DNA from: JBHICC01 sp046759385
Lineage (GTDB): Bacteria; Pseudomonadota; Gammaproteobacteria; Acidiferrobacterales; SPGG2
NCBI GenBank assembly: GCA_046759385.1
Contig: JBHICC010000057.1
Span: 1 to 14,273, forward strand
Direction of reading: 5' to 3'
DNA: 14,273 nt
Shown: positions 6,854 to 13,990 of the stretch, piece after piece
How the letters are laid out: each line of letters opens with the position of its first letter
Numbering within the stretch: position 1 is the stretch's first letter
Made by a program: the position numbers and the translations under genes
Notes under the pieces: model-generated
What the model was told of the DNA's origin: nothing
The model's database searches: none
What the model saw: only the letters and a program-made list of their open reading frames with translations

Positions 6854-7702
6854 TCAATGTAGGGGTGGCGATCGCCGCTGCAGATCGATCATGCGCACAC
6901 GTATGTCCTCACTGTCCGCTGCTTCCGGCTCGAGCTCGAGATAACGGCGATAGTCATCGATCGCAGCTTGGGCACATTCCAAACGCTCGTAGACCAGCGC
7001 CCTATCGCGCAGCTCGGTAGCGAGGCCGGGCGTGGTCAGCAGGATGCGGTCGATGGCGCAGAGCGCTTTCGCAAACATCTCCTTTTCGACGTAGATATTC
7101 TTCAGGTTACGCAACATACGCACGAGGATCTCCTTCTTCGGCGCACCTTCCAACAAACGCGCAAGCGGCACTTTGGGGAGCTTGCCGCCGAAGGCTTGGA
7201 TCAAACGTTGTCCCAGGTCTTCCTCGCTGAGCGATACGCCTCCTTCGTAAGGATCGAGCACGACCTCGCCCTTGGCCAACCGAAGCTTTACCAGGAAATG
7301 CCCTGGAAACGAGATCCCTTCGAGATCCAGACCAAGACGCTGACCTACCTCGATATATAAGATCGACAGCGTGAGGGGGATTCCGAGCCTGCGATCTAGC
7401 ACTTCGTTCAGAAAGCTGTTTCGTGGATCGTAGTAATCTCCGGTGTTGCCGGCGAACCCCATCTCTTTGAAGAGGAAGTAATTCATAGTGGCGATGACGT
7501 TCTCAGGCACTGCATCGGACGAGATACGGGCCCGTACCGCCCCAGCAAACTCATCCAGCCGTTGCAAGTAAGCGGTGATATCCAGATCGGGGTACTCCTC
7601 CTGCGCAATAAGGAGCGCCGCTTCCGCAAGGTCCAATGATTCATCGGAGTTTTTCACGAGTTCCTTGAAACGCTCCGCCGCTGTCACATTAGTAGCTGCC
7701 AT
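6854..7702 (-). CDS. SirB1 family protein (transglutaminase-like plus TPR)
   Basis: A 282-aa protein of the SirB1/UPF0162 family. Seen: DYYDPRNSFLNEVLDRRLG around residues 89-107, GIPLTLSILYIEVGQRLGL at ~107-125, and FPGHFLVKL with His135, followed by VVLDPYEGG with Asp150. The C-terminal ~100 residues form TPR-like helices (KALCAIDRILLTTPG, then ERLECAQAAIDDYRRYLELEPEA shortened here to its two helices). The fold is that of a transglutaminase/cysteine protease core. His and Asp are present, but the position where a catalytic Cys would be expected holds Thr/Ser (TLS), as is usual in this family. Enzymatic activity is therefore unproven. Members are widespread in Proteobacteria, often without known function. 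It lies 44 bp downstream of the nuclease gene on the same strand and is probably cotranscribed. Cytosolic, no signal peptide. Confidence 0.9.
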   Translation of the reverse strand: MAATNVTAAERFKELVKNSDESLDLAEAALLIAQEEYPDLDITAYLQRLDEFAGAVRARISSDAVPENVIATMNYFLFKEMGFAGNTGDYYDPRNSFLNEVLDRRLGIPLTLSILYIEVGQRLGLDLEGISFPGHFLVKLRLAKGEVVLDPYEGGVSLSEEDLGQRLIQAFGGKLPKVPLARLLEGAPKKEILVRMLRNLKNIYVEKEMFAKALCAIDRILLTTPGLATELRDRALVYERLECAQAAIDDYRRYLELEPEAADSEDIRVRMIDLQRRSPPLH

Positions 7703-7746
7703 CGCTAATCAGTCCCGCTACCTGATGCGGAGAGAAACCCTGCCGA

Positions 7747-9204
7747 TCAAGACACCCCACGGACGCGTGCGTCGAAATAATCTCGCAAAACCACCATTGC
7801 CCGACAATCGTCCTCATTGTAGTCAAGAATTCGCTGGAGGATCTCTTGTTGGAAAGGGCTTTTTATGTACTCGTTGTACCATACTATCGAGTTCGCGCCG
7901 CTTGGGTCAGGATCGCGCCACTCGAATCCGACCAACCTGGCAATCTGCTTAATCCCGTAGGAGTAGGTAGGCCAGTCGGAGTACTTCACTACCAGATCGC
8001 CGTACAGATCGAATTCCCGCTCCAGGTACCGCTCGTAGACGGCGCTATCCAATTCATAGCGTTCCATCATCCGACGCAGGCTCGTGCGCTCCTTCGGCGA
8101 GTAAACATAGAACACAGTGTCCTCGGCCTGGGCTAGAAATTCCCAGAATGCACGTGCCACCTCAAGCTCTTCCTCGGGGGTGTGCGCGAAAAAGTACTCG
8201 TAGCGTTCCTCCCCTGACGACTCGCGAACGAGACAGCCATACAAGTAAGTGAGATTGCGCGTTGGGTCGTCCTCAACGTCAAAGTAGATCGCCCGTGATC
8301 GCCCGGGAAATGCGTACCCTGAGCGTATCACAGGCTCGCCCTGCAACATCACTCTGGCCCTTTCCTTCATGCGCGATAAGCTCGCGCGGCCCATGCCAGC
8401 GATCTTCTTTGGCTCCGCCAGGTAGTTATCAACCTCCATGTCAGCGATATCGTGAATAGTTTTCAAGCCCACTCGCTTTAGATCAAACTTTACTTTACCT
8501 ACGAAATACAAACCGCTGGGGTCTCGTGTCCCTTCGACCCAACGACGACACTTGGTATACCAGTGACATTGGTGACACGCACTGCCGAGAACGGGTTCAC
8601 TGGCTTCCTGACCCGTGATTAAGCGCTCAACGTCGCCCAACGCGAGCTCGAACGCGTCAGCAAAGGATGTAGGATCAAATTCCTCGATCTCCTTATTAAC
8701 GTTAACAATCCGCGCGCTCGGCGGCACATAACCCTGGATCCGCTTGAGGATCTCGCGGTAGAACAGAATCTGAAACGCGTAGTGCTGTTTGAACCGGATG
8801 CGTTTTCCTTCACGTTCTTCCCAGCCTTTTCCTGCCTTAATGTCGATTGGCTCGTAGTAATAGTGCCCGAATCGTGAGCACGCATCGGTGTGCTTGACCA
8901 ACAGATCAGGGCGCCCCACCCAGTCGCCTGTACGGATCGCTGCTTGAAATACTAGATCGACACCTGCTGACATCAGTTGCGCTGTTTGCTCACAGGCCTG
9001 GTCGAACGGTAGTGGCTGAAGATCAACGAAATCGTGATGGCCTAGAGCGTCGAGATATTCTCGCTCAGCCTGCAACCCCATCTCCCATAAGAGTCGAACA
9101 AACGGGCTCGCCTCGCTGCGTTCCTGCGGGCTCCTGTTCGCATCGAGGTACACGCGGTGCGGACACTTAGTGTAGTTGTACAAATCGTACGCTGTAACAG
9201 TCAT
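7747..9204 (-). CDS. TM0106 family RecB/Cas4-like nuclease with C-terminal RNase H-like domain
   Basis: A 485-aa two-domain nuclease. The N-terminal PD-(D/E)XK domain shows GRPDLL (Asp100), EPIDIKAGK (Asp121, Lys123) and a Gln/Tyr motif in FQILFYREIL (Gln145, Tyr149). Four cysteines, Cys14 (YTKCPHR) and Cys210/213/219 (ACHQCHWYTKC), have the spacing of the iron-sulphur cluster of Cas4/AddB nucleases. A linker around 243-285 resembles helix-hairpin-helix repeats (IHDIADMEV, IAGMGRASLSRMKERA). The C-terminal domain is DnaQ/RNase H-like, as in YprB: IYFDVEDD (Asp309, Glu311) and YNEDDC (Asp465/466). Known: this architecture is the TM0106 family of predicted RecB-like nucleases, whose cellular role is not established. 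No CRISPR array or cas genes are present here. The start is the first ATG and gives the family-typical N-terminus. The SirB1 gene follows after 44 bp. Confidence 0.92.
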   Translation of the reverse strand: MTVTAYDLYNYTKCPHRVYLDANRSPQERSEASPFVRLLWEMGLQAEREYLDALGHHDFVDLQPLPFDQACEQTAQLMSAGVDLVFQAAIRTGDWVGRPDLLVKHTDACSRFGHYYYEPIDIKAGKGWEEREGKRIRFKQHYAFQILFYREILKRIQGYVPPSARIVNVNKEIEEFDPTSFADAFELALGDVERLITGQEASEPVLGSACHQCHWYTKCRRWVEGTRDPSGLYFVGKVKFDLKRVGLKTIHDIADMEVDNYLAEPKKIAGMGRASLSRMKERARVMLQGEPVIRSGYAFPGRSRAIYFDVEDDPTRNLTYLYGCLVRESSGEERYEYFFAHTPEEELEVARAFWEFLAQAEDTVFYVYSPKERTSLRRMMERYELDSAVYERYLEREFDLYGDLVVKYSDWPTYSYGIKQIARLVGFEWRDPDPSGANSIVWYNEYIKSPFQQEILQRILDYNEDDCRAMVVLRDYFDARVRGVS

Positions 9205-9254
9205 GGCTTATCAAGTACCTGAAACTCTGGCTGTGATTCCGCATCTAATTTGAT

Positions 9255-9283
9255 TTGACGAGTTCATACCTGATTTGCACGAT
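9255..9283 (+). promoter_or_regulatory. Possible sigma70-type promoter for the propeller/P460 pair
   Basis: TTGACG at 9255-9260 and CACGAT at 9278-9283 are separated by 17 bp, in the 113-bp divergent gap and 34 bp before the ATG at 9318. The -35 matches 5 of 6 consensus bases but the -10 only 3 of 6, so this is a weak prediction. Confidence 0.3.
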
Positions 9284-9317
9284 ACGGCGCTAATGTGTCT
9301 GTACAACTAGGACCCAC

Positions 9318-10325
9318 ATGATCAAGAACCAAGTCCGTGGCGGATGTCTCTGGCTGGCCCTGCTGGCATCTTTTCAGCTTTTCGCTGCCGAAACCATCTA
9401 CCCAGCGAATCCGGCCATTACCGAGGATGCGATCTACGTGTCGTCCGAGGGAATCACACGGTTCCATCGGCAAACCCTTGAGCCTGTCTGGCACGCATTA
9501 GCTGGCAAACAGACCTTCGAACCTGTCGTGACAAAGACGCGGATTTTTGTCGCTACCACCCAGGGGCTGTATGTGCTCGACCTCGTTACCGGGAAAGTGC
9601 TTCGGCGCCTTGCCCGCGACCAGACGCTATTCCCACCCGCTGTCGCCGGCGACGTCGCGTACATCGGCGGACGTGACGGCTCGCTGCGGGCTGTGACAGT
9701 AAAAACCGGGGGTGAACTCTGGCACCGCGATTTCACAGGCTGGATCTACACCCCTGCCGTTGTGGAAGGCAAGTTGATCGTCGGCGGCAACGGGCGGCTG
9801 CTTCGAGGTATTGACGCCAACACCAGCAAAGAGCTTTGGCACAGGAAACTCGATCAAGAGCTTGTCTATCGACCCATCGCCGTAGGAAGCGGGAAGACGA
9901 TCATTACGCTTTTCAACGGCGAGATATTGATGATCGATGCGAATGATGGCAGCACAGTTTGGCGGGTGCGTGGACAAACGCCAAGCTTCTCCCCCGCTGT
10001 GGCCAAAAGATACCTTTACTTTGGTACCTTTGCCGGGCGCCTGATGGCAAGATCACGGGGTGGCGGTGACATCGTTTGGGAGCAGCAGCTAAATGGCCGA
10101 CTTCATTATCGTCCTCGCGTTATAGGCGGGGTCGTGTTGGTGGCAAGCGATCAGGCCGAGCTCGCAGCCTACGACGCTCACACAGGGGAACGACTCTGGC
10201 ATCACGCCGATCGACGCGAACTCGTCACGAGCCCTATTATCCTAAATGATGTCGTTGTCGGGTTTGCCAATGACCGAACACCACATGTCTGGCGGGTCCC
10301 GTCGATCTCAAAACTCAACAAATGA
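9318..10325 (+). CDS. Exported PQQ-type beta-propeller protein (BamB-like repeats)
   Basis: A 335-aa secreted protein. A signal peptide is visible (hydrophobic GGCLWLALLASFQLFAA, cleavage after about residue 24). The rest is a series of ~40-residue propeller blades with the PQQ-repeat signature: 'G(x)LYVLDLVTGKVL', 'GSLRAVTVKTGGELWHRDF', 'LLRGIDANTSKELWHRKL', 'EILMIDANDGSTVWRV', 'DIVWEQQLNG' and 'LAAYDAHTGERLWHH'. About seven blades fit. There is no cytochrome c motif and no evident PQQ-dehydrogenase active site, so it is more likely a binding or scaffold protein than a dehydrogenase. AGGA lies 6 nt before the ATG. The cytochrome P460-family gene starts 16 bp after the stop, so the two are almost certainly one operon and both products go to the periplasm. 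Not BamB itself: there is no lipobox Cys and the context differs. Confidence 0.85.
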   Translation: MIKNQVRGGCLWLALLASFQLFAAETIYPANPAITEDAIYVSSEGITRFHRQTLEPVWHALAGKQTFEPVVTKTRIFVATTQGLYVLDLVTGKVLRRLARDQTLFPPAVAGDVAYIGGRDGSLRAVTVKTGGELWHRDFTGWIYTPAVVEGKLIVGGNGRLLRGIDANTSKELWHRKLDQELVYRPIAVGSGKTIITLFNGEILMIDANDGSTVWRVRGQTPSFSPAVAKRYLYFGTFAGRLMARSRGGGDIVWEQQLNGRLHYRPRVIGGVVLVASDQAELAAYDAHTGERLWHHADRRELVTSPIILNDVVVGFANDRTPHVWRVPSISKLNK

Positions 10326-10341
10326 TCATCTAGGAGCCAAC

Positions 10342-10899
10342 ATGAAGAGATCGCTGCTGTTGGTATTGTCAATAACAATAGTCTGTTTCAGTAGTGCAAG
10401 CGCACAGTATGGAGCGTCCGGACCGGTGTTCGGCGGCTCCGGCGACGTAAATTTCGCCAAGAGCCTGTGGAAGACATTAACAAAGAGAAAGTTGGTCGGC
10501 GTCGGGGCGATCGGCAGTACGCCCTATAAGGGGACTCACCCCCATGGTGTCATCCTCGAAACCCTAGAGACCACCGTGTCGGTGAGCGGAAAGAAGGGGA
10601 TTGCGATCATCAAGAAGAACTATGGTGGCGCCAATGTCAGCAAAGCGGCCGTGGCTAACGATCCGAAGAAGTACCTGAAGGCGGTCACCGTGATGTTCAA
10701 ACGCGAAAGCAATTACGATGCCGACAACAAAGACTGGTTTTGGGTCAAGTACGGACCTGACGGACAGGTCTTGAAAAACCCCACGGGGAAACTGCTAGCC
10801 GGTCGTGTAGCCAAAGGCGCTGGCAAAGGCTGTATCGCTTGTCACAAGACAGCGCCCGGGGGTGACTACGTGTTCAATCACGATCGCCACGCCGGCTGA
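10342..10899 (+). CDS. Cytochrome P460 family haem protein, exported
   Basis: A 185-aa protein with a signal peptide (residues ~1-21, ending SASA before Gln22) and one haem c motif near the C-terminus, CIACH (Cys164, Cys167, His168). It is followed by a DYVF segment typical of cytochrome P460-family C-termini. Further matches are a GTHPHGVILETLE segment (~64-76), IAIIKKNYG (~88-95), AVTVMFKRE and DWFWVKYGPDGQVL (~131-144), in the family order. In characterised P460s a lysine cross-links to the haem and the enzyme oxidises hydroxylamine or binds NO. Lys91/Lys92 are candidates by position, but I cannot align the residue with certainty. The start at 10342 has TAGGAG 6 nt upstream, and the frame open back to 10246 lies inside the preceding gene. 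It follows the propeller gene by 16 bp. Confidence 0.88.
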   Translation: MKRSLLLVLSITIVCFSSASAQYGASGPVFGGSGDVNFAKSLWKTLTKRKLVGVGAIGSTPYKGTHPHGVILETLETTVSVSGKKGIAIIKKNYGGANVSKAAVANDPKKYLKAVTVMFKRESNYDADNKDWFWVKYGPDGQVLKNPTGKLLAGRVAKGAGKGCIACHKTAPGGDYVFNHDRHAG

Positions 10900-10922
10900 T
10901 ACGCAACCGCTGCTGCCCGGAC

Positions 10923-11534
10923 CTAAGGCTCGGCGCTATCGCGGCGCTTGAGGACGTAGCCGAGTTCGCAGAACCCGACCGGGTGAGGCACCTCGAATGT
11001 CGGTGTATCCAGCCAAAACCAGTTCGTGCTCGGAAAAAGTTCCCGCATGTGAGCGAGATCGCAATGAAAAGGTGGCCCCCCTACAGAGTGGGTTTGCATG
11101 AACAACGCGAACAATTTTCCGCCAGGACGGAGCCAGCGGCATAACCGGTCGGCATAGGTTTCCCATTGCGAAGGCACCAGTGCACACAGACTGGTTTGCT
11201 CGTAAATGGCATCGAACGGCTGACGTGCCTCCCAGACCAACACGTCAGTTTGTACGACCTCCGCTGGCAGGCGTTCCTTGCGGAGACGCTTTTGCAGAAA
11301 AGCGATCGGCGAGGGTGCGATATCAAGCGCCGTGACGCCGAAACCCCGGCGCGCCAACTCGATGACCTCGTGCCCGCGGCCACAGCCGGGCACAAGCACG
11401 CGACCCGGCGCCAAGTCGCCCGTCGTCAACCAATGCAGTAGCGCCGGGCTCACATCTGCTCGATCCCAAGCGGTTTGCCTGTCCCGGTAGCGCGCCTCCC
11501 ACCAGCCCTTATTCAGGTCAGCCGGGTCGGCCAT
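10923..11534 (-). CDS. TPMT-family SAM-dependent methyltransferase
   Basis: A 203-aa class I methyltransferase of the thiopurine S-methyltransferase superfamily. Seen: GWWEARYRDRQTAWD at the N-terminus (family signature), motif I RVLVPGCGRGHEVIELA (~45-61), ALDIA for the SAM-ribose acidic residue (Asp71), FDAIYEQTSLCAL, and the post-motif RWLRPGGKLFALFMQT. VLVPGCGRGHEV recalls plant halide/thiol methyltransferases and their bacterial relatives. Substrates in the superfamily include thiols, halides, and selenium or tellurium oxyanions. Which applies here cannot be read from the sequence. The ATG at 11534 lies 5 nt after the stop of the phosphodiesterase-like gene, so coupling is likely. A TTG at 11552 would overlap that gene and is less attractive. 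It converges with the P460 gene across 23 bp, with no obvious terminator hairpin between them. Confidence 0.88.
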   Translation of the reverse strand: MADPADLNKGWWEARYRDRQTAWDRADVSPALLHWLTTGDLAPGRVLVPGCGRGHEVIELARRGFGVTALDIAPSPIAFLQKRLRKERLPAEVVQTDVLVWEARQPFDAIYEQTSLCALVPSQWETYADRLCRWLRPGGKLFALFMQTHSVGGPPFHCDLAHMRELFPSTNWFWLDTPTFEVPHPVGFCELGYVLKRRDSAEP

Positions 11535-11539
11535 CGGCG

Positions 11540-12694
11540 TTATGCGTCGCAAACGATCAATGGCACGTACATCTCCTCCTCGCTCAAACCACCGTGTACG
11601 CCTGCCTGCTCGTAGTGCCGCTCCCCCAGCAGCCAGTCCTTGATCACATAGTGGTCCTTCATAATCAATGTATGGGTGCCGATGCGATCGTACAAGCGTG
11701 AGTCCGGCTCGCCCAGCCCAAAGTAGCCTCGCTCAACGAGGTCAACGCTGCGGTGGAGCTCGGCGCTCTCCGCGAACTGCGTGCGAACGTATTGCTCGAA
11801 CTGCTGTTGGCGCCCCGGATGGACGTAGCAGAATGCCGCGCGTGGTTCCCCACACAGTGGCAACACTAATGTTTCTGCAAGCTCCGAGTGTTGCTCTAAC
11901 GAAATCAGCTTGGCCGACTCGGAATCAATGATCCCATGGTCGGCGGTAACAATGACAGTGGTACCCGTACCCTTAACCGCTTGCAAGAACCGCGAGAATC
12001 CATAGTCCAATTCTTCGAGATGCGTCGCTGCTTGCGGGCTTCCGATCCCGTGCATATGAGCCAAACTGTCGAGCTCGGGCCAATAGGCGTAGACGTACTT
12101 GCTGTCGCGATTCGCCCTAATGATCTCGGCGATACAATGAAAGTAATCCTTGACGGAGCCGTAGGCGAGCCGCGCCGCCGTACCGCTCATGGCGCGCGTA
12201 TAGTCCGAATCCACAATCCGCTTCGGCAACGTAACGTATCCACGGCGCCGAATACGGTCAAAAAGTGACTGCTGGTCGAACAGGTCCTGCGCGTTCACAA
12301 GATCATTAAGCGAGGTACCTCCGTATCGAGGTCGAAATGGCAGCGGCGCAATCACTGCCCCCAGCTCTTTGAAATACGTGAACCACCCGGTGAGCGCATG
12401 CTGTTGCGGTGCCGTTCCCGTAAAGAAACTCGTAACCGCAGCAGCTGTGGTTGATGGAAAAACAGACGTAATACGGCCGACGAGGTGTTTCCTGAAGCTG
12501 TCAGCGTGGCGTCGTGTCAAATACGTATAGCCGAGCCCGTCGATGACGATAAGCACGATGTTCGTCACTGGCGCCAAGCGCTCGGGGGGCAACTGTGGTA
12601 GTGGCGCGTAGAGCGGGGATTTCGCGCCCAGCGCCAACTGGATAGAACTCAATAAGTTGACGATGCTGCCGCTGTGATATTCAGGAAGATACAC
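11540..12694 (-). CDS. Alkaline phosphatase superfamily protein (type I phosphodiesterase/nucleotide pyrophosphatase-like)
   Basis: About 384 aa from a GTG at 12694. Metal and nucleophile residues of the superfamily are all visible: VLIVIDGLG with Asp52, SVFPSTTAAAVTSF with the nucleophilic Thr82 or Thr83, WPELDSLAH with Asp209/His213, VTADHG with Asp252/His253, and GVHGG with His367. This supports a two-zinc phosphodiesterase, phosphatase or pyrophosphatase. The physiological substrate is unknown. There is no signal peptide, so a cytosolic protein is inferred. Start choice: the GTG gives VYLPEYHSGSIVNLLSS, resembling the PxYxxGSIVNL opening I associate with relatives. The frame is open to a TTG at 12724, and neither has a good Shine-Dalgarno. 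The methyltransferase gene begins 5 nt past the stop. A strong hairpin at 12728-12755 separates it from the small membrane-protein gene upstream, so it likely has its own promoter or relies on readthrough. Confidence 0.85.
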   Translation of the reverse strand: MYLPEYHSGSIVNLLSSIQLALGAKSPLYAPLPQLPPERLAPVTNIVLIVIDGLGYTYLTRRHADSFRKHLVGRITSVFPSTTAAAVTSFFTGTAPQQHALTGWFTYFKELGAVIAPLPFRPRYGGTSLNDLVNAQDLFDQQSLFDRIRRRGYVTLPKRIVDSDYTRAMSGTAARLAYGSVKDYFHCIAEIIRANRDSKYVYAYWPELDSLAHMHGIGSPQAATHLEELDYGFSRFLQAVKGTGTTVIVTADHGIIDSESAKLISLEQHSELAETLVLPLCGEPRAAFCYVHPGRQQQFEQYVRTQFAESAELHRSVDLVERGYFGLGEPDSRLYDRIGTHTLIMKDHYVIKDWLLGERHYEQAGVHGGLSEEEMYVPLIVCDA

Positions 12695-12727
12695 TGAAGT
12701 GAAACATCGCAGAGATGAAAGCAAAAG

Positions 12728-12755
12728 AAAAGGCGCAGCCGTGACTGCGCCTTTT
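12728..12755 (-). terminator. Intrinsic terminator, bidirectional by symmetry
   Basis: A perfect 11-bp stem, AAAAGGCGCAG paired with CTGCGCCTTTT, around a 6-nt loop. The GC-rich core plus flanking A and T runs give a classic Rho-independent terminator on either strand. It lies 26 bp beyond the stop of the leftward 34-codon gene, which it should terminate, and just upstream of the phosphodiesterase-like gene. Confidence 0.85.
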
Positions 12756-12781
12756 CACATTGTAGCGGATTACCGTGGCGA

Positions 12782-12886
12782 CTAAGCGGTCAACACACCG
12801 ATCACGGCGAGAACGATGAAAGCCGCGACAAGAACGATCCACGCCTTGCTCTTGGCAACCGATTTCTCCTGGGTGGGCTCTGACAT
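12782..12886 (-). CDS. 34-aa single-span membrane microprotein
   Basis: A small ORF of 34 codons plus TAG. The protein has a polar, Lys/Glu/Ser-rich N-terminus (MSEPTQEKSVAKSKA, residues 1-15), then one hydrophobic segment from Trp16 to about Leu32 (WIVLVAAFIVLAVIGVL), ending TA. This is a textbook single transmembrane helix. The positive charge just before the helix predicts the N-terminus inside. Evidence for expression: AGGAG 9 nt before the ATG, and a strong intrinsic terminator 26 bp after the stop, giving a compact monocistronic unit. I do not recognise a family. Small membrane peptides of this kind can modulate membrane complexes or be toxic, but nothing here decides between such roles. 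There is no obvious antisense RNA or antitoxin gene beside it. A promoter was not identified in the gap upstream. Confidence 0.72.
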   Translation of the reverse strand: MSEPTQEKSVAKSKAWIVLVAAFIVLAVIGVLTA

Positions 12887-13305
12887 GTGAATGTTCTCCT
12901 AAAAGAGTCTTTCAAGTTTTGCAAATTGGGGCCTAGAAGTGCTGGCCCGACCAGAAATTTGGCACCCTCACAAAGATAGGTCGTACCTAAGGAGCAATTG
13001 CTGTGCCAGTTGACATGGCTGTCGCCGCCCATGCCGGTAGACGGCCAGCGGGGAACCCGCGGCAGAAGCGGCGGCGTTCCAGGACAAGCCTAATACGTTA
13101 ATTTAAATGTAGTTTTTTGACGAGATGCACCGGCGACGAGAGCACATCAAGTCCACACGGTATGGTACAGGCGGCGCTCCTCAAGGAGACACCACCGGTT
13201 GCGAGCTGAATTCCTGTGTAGATTAGAAACGCGCGCGCGAGCATTGGAACGTCCCGTAACACTACCGGGCCTCGGTGCCGACGTCGCACGCCAATGCGAC
13301 TGCCG
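12887..13305. other. Intergenic region, no convincing gene
   Basis: This 419-bp interval lies between the small membrane-protein gene and the thioredoxin-like gene. Frames here are short and unlike proteins. Visible structure: an AT-rich patch near 13091-13118 (TTAATTTAAATG and a T6 run) in otherwise GC-rich DNA, a 10-nt CG alternation at 13230-13239, and a 6-bp-stem hairpin at 13283-13300 just past the thioredoxin-like stop. A plus-strand GTG frame with AAGGAG near 12970 gives only ~32 basic residues and is not called. The interval probably carries the promoter of the leftward microprotein gene. Confidence 0.5.
13283..13300 (-). terminator. Weak hairpin downstream of the thioredoxin-like gene
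   Basis: GTCGCA and TGCGAC form a 6-bp stem around a 6-nt loop, starting 5 bp past the stop of the leftward thioredoxin-like gene. There is no U-tract, so intrinsic termination is doubtful. It may only stabilise the 3' end. Confidence 0.3.
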
Positions 13306-13875
13306 TCATGAAGGCTGCTCAGCGAGTAATTGCGTGATCTGTGCCTCGATCGCCTTGGCGCGCCGCTCGCCCACATGGGTCTCGCCAATGTACATGGCCC
13401 GCACGCGCCCCTGCTTGTCGATGAGATAGAACGTCGGCCAGTACCGATTGCCCATCGCTTTCCAGTACGAGTAGTCGTTATCCATCATAACCGCATGGTC
13501 GAGCATAAACTGCTTGACCTTACCAACGACGTTGGCCCGTACGCGTTCATGCTGGAATTCCGGCGTGTGAATACCAACCACGGTAAACTCCCGGTCTGCG
13601 AATTGGCTCTCGACAGACTTTAACCAGGGGAACGAGCGATAACAGTTCCAACAGTCGAAGGTCCAGAAGTCCAAGAGAACGACCTGACCGCGTAGGTCGG
13701 CGAGCTTCAGCGGCGGCGAGTTGATCCAAGCCTGTGGGTTGGAGTGGGTGAATTCGGGTGCGGCATGCGCCGGTTTCTCCTTTTCGCTGGCACTCGAAGC
13801 GAACTGTGTCACCAGCAGGCCACCGGTGGTCGCTACTAGGAGAATTAGTCCGGTCAGGGTTCTTGCGCACATCAT
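13306..13875 (-). CDS. Exported thioredoxin-like (redoxin/TlpA-DipZ type) protein
   Basis: A 189-aa protein with an N-terminal hydrophobic segment (~8-24, TGLILLVATTGGLLVTQ) that is a signal peptide or anchor, so the thioredoxin domain should be periplasmic. Seen: LADLRGQVVLLDFWTFDCWNCYRS with the redox pair Cys75/Cys78 (CWNC), VVGIHTPEF, and NRYWPTFYLID with cis-Pro147, followed by GRVRAMYIGE. The FWTFDCWNC form recalls the thioredoxin domain of DipZ-type proteins, where the motif is usually CVNC. Its likely job is thiol-disulphide exchange in the periplasm; reductant and client are unknown. Start: GGAGG is 6 nt before the ATG at 13875. The ATG at 13881 directly abuts the GGAGG and is less likely. 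It is divergent from the nucleoside transporter gene, with a 115-bp gap. Confidence 0.88.
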   Translation of the reverse strand: MMCARTLTGLILLVATTGGLLVTQFASSASEKEKPAHAAPEFTHSNPQAWINSPPLKLADLRGQVVLLDFWTFDCWNCYRSFPWLKSVESQFADREFTVVGIHTPEFQHERVRANVVGKVKQFMLDHAVMMDNDYSYWKAMGNRYWPTFYLIDKQGRVRAMYIGETHVGERRAKAIEAQITQLLAEQPS

Positions 13876-13990
13876 GATCATCCTCCGTTTAGGGTTCTGA
13901 CCCGGGCTGGCCGACCCGGTTCCGACGGGTTGAATACAACCGGCAAGCGGGAGATTATCTCGCCCGCACGCCTTCGGCTAGAGAACATAA
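13876..13990. promoter_or_regulatory. Divergent intergenic region with several dyads
   Basis: The 115 bp between the leftward thioredoxin-like gene and the rightward transporter gene hold two notable inverted repeats: GGTTG-AATA-CAACC at 13928-13941 and GAGATTATCTC at 13951-13961. The latter is flanked by GCGG and CCGC, making a longer imperfect dyad over 13947-13967. GACCCGG also occurs twice nearby. They could be operator sites for one or both genes. No regulator is identified, and clear -10/-35 boxes were not found. Confidence 0.3.

Noticed and set aside
7747..9204. CRISPR-associated Cas4
   Set aside because: The extra HhH-like and RNase H-like domains fit the TM0106 family, and there is no CRISPR array or cas1/cas2 in the window.
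12971..13090. Plus-strand GTG frame of ~32 codons after AAGGAG
   Set aside because: Product is a short run of basic residues with no protein-like features, and the SD spacing is only marginal.
13230..13239. CG dinucleotide run as a Z-DNA or regulatory element
   Set aside because: Ten bases of alternation are expected by chance in GC-rich DNA.
13098..13388. Minus-strand 96-codon frame overlapping the thioredoxin-like gene
   Set aside because: It is a shadow of the real gene at one end and low-quality Arg/Ser-rich sequence at the other.
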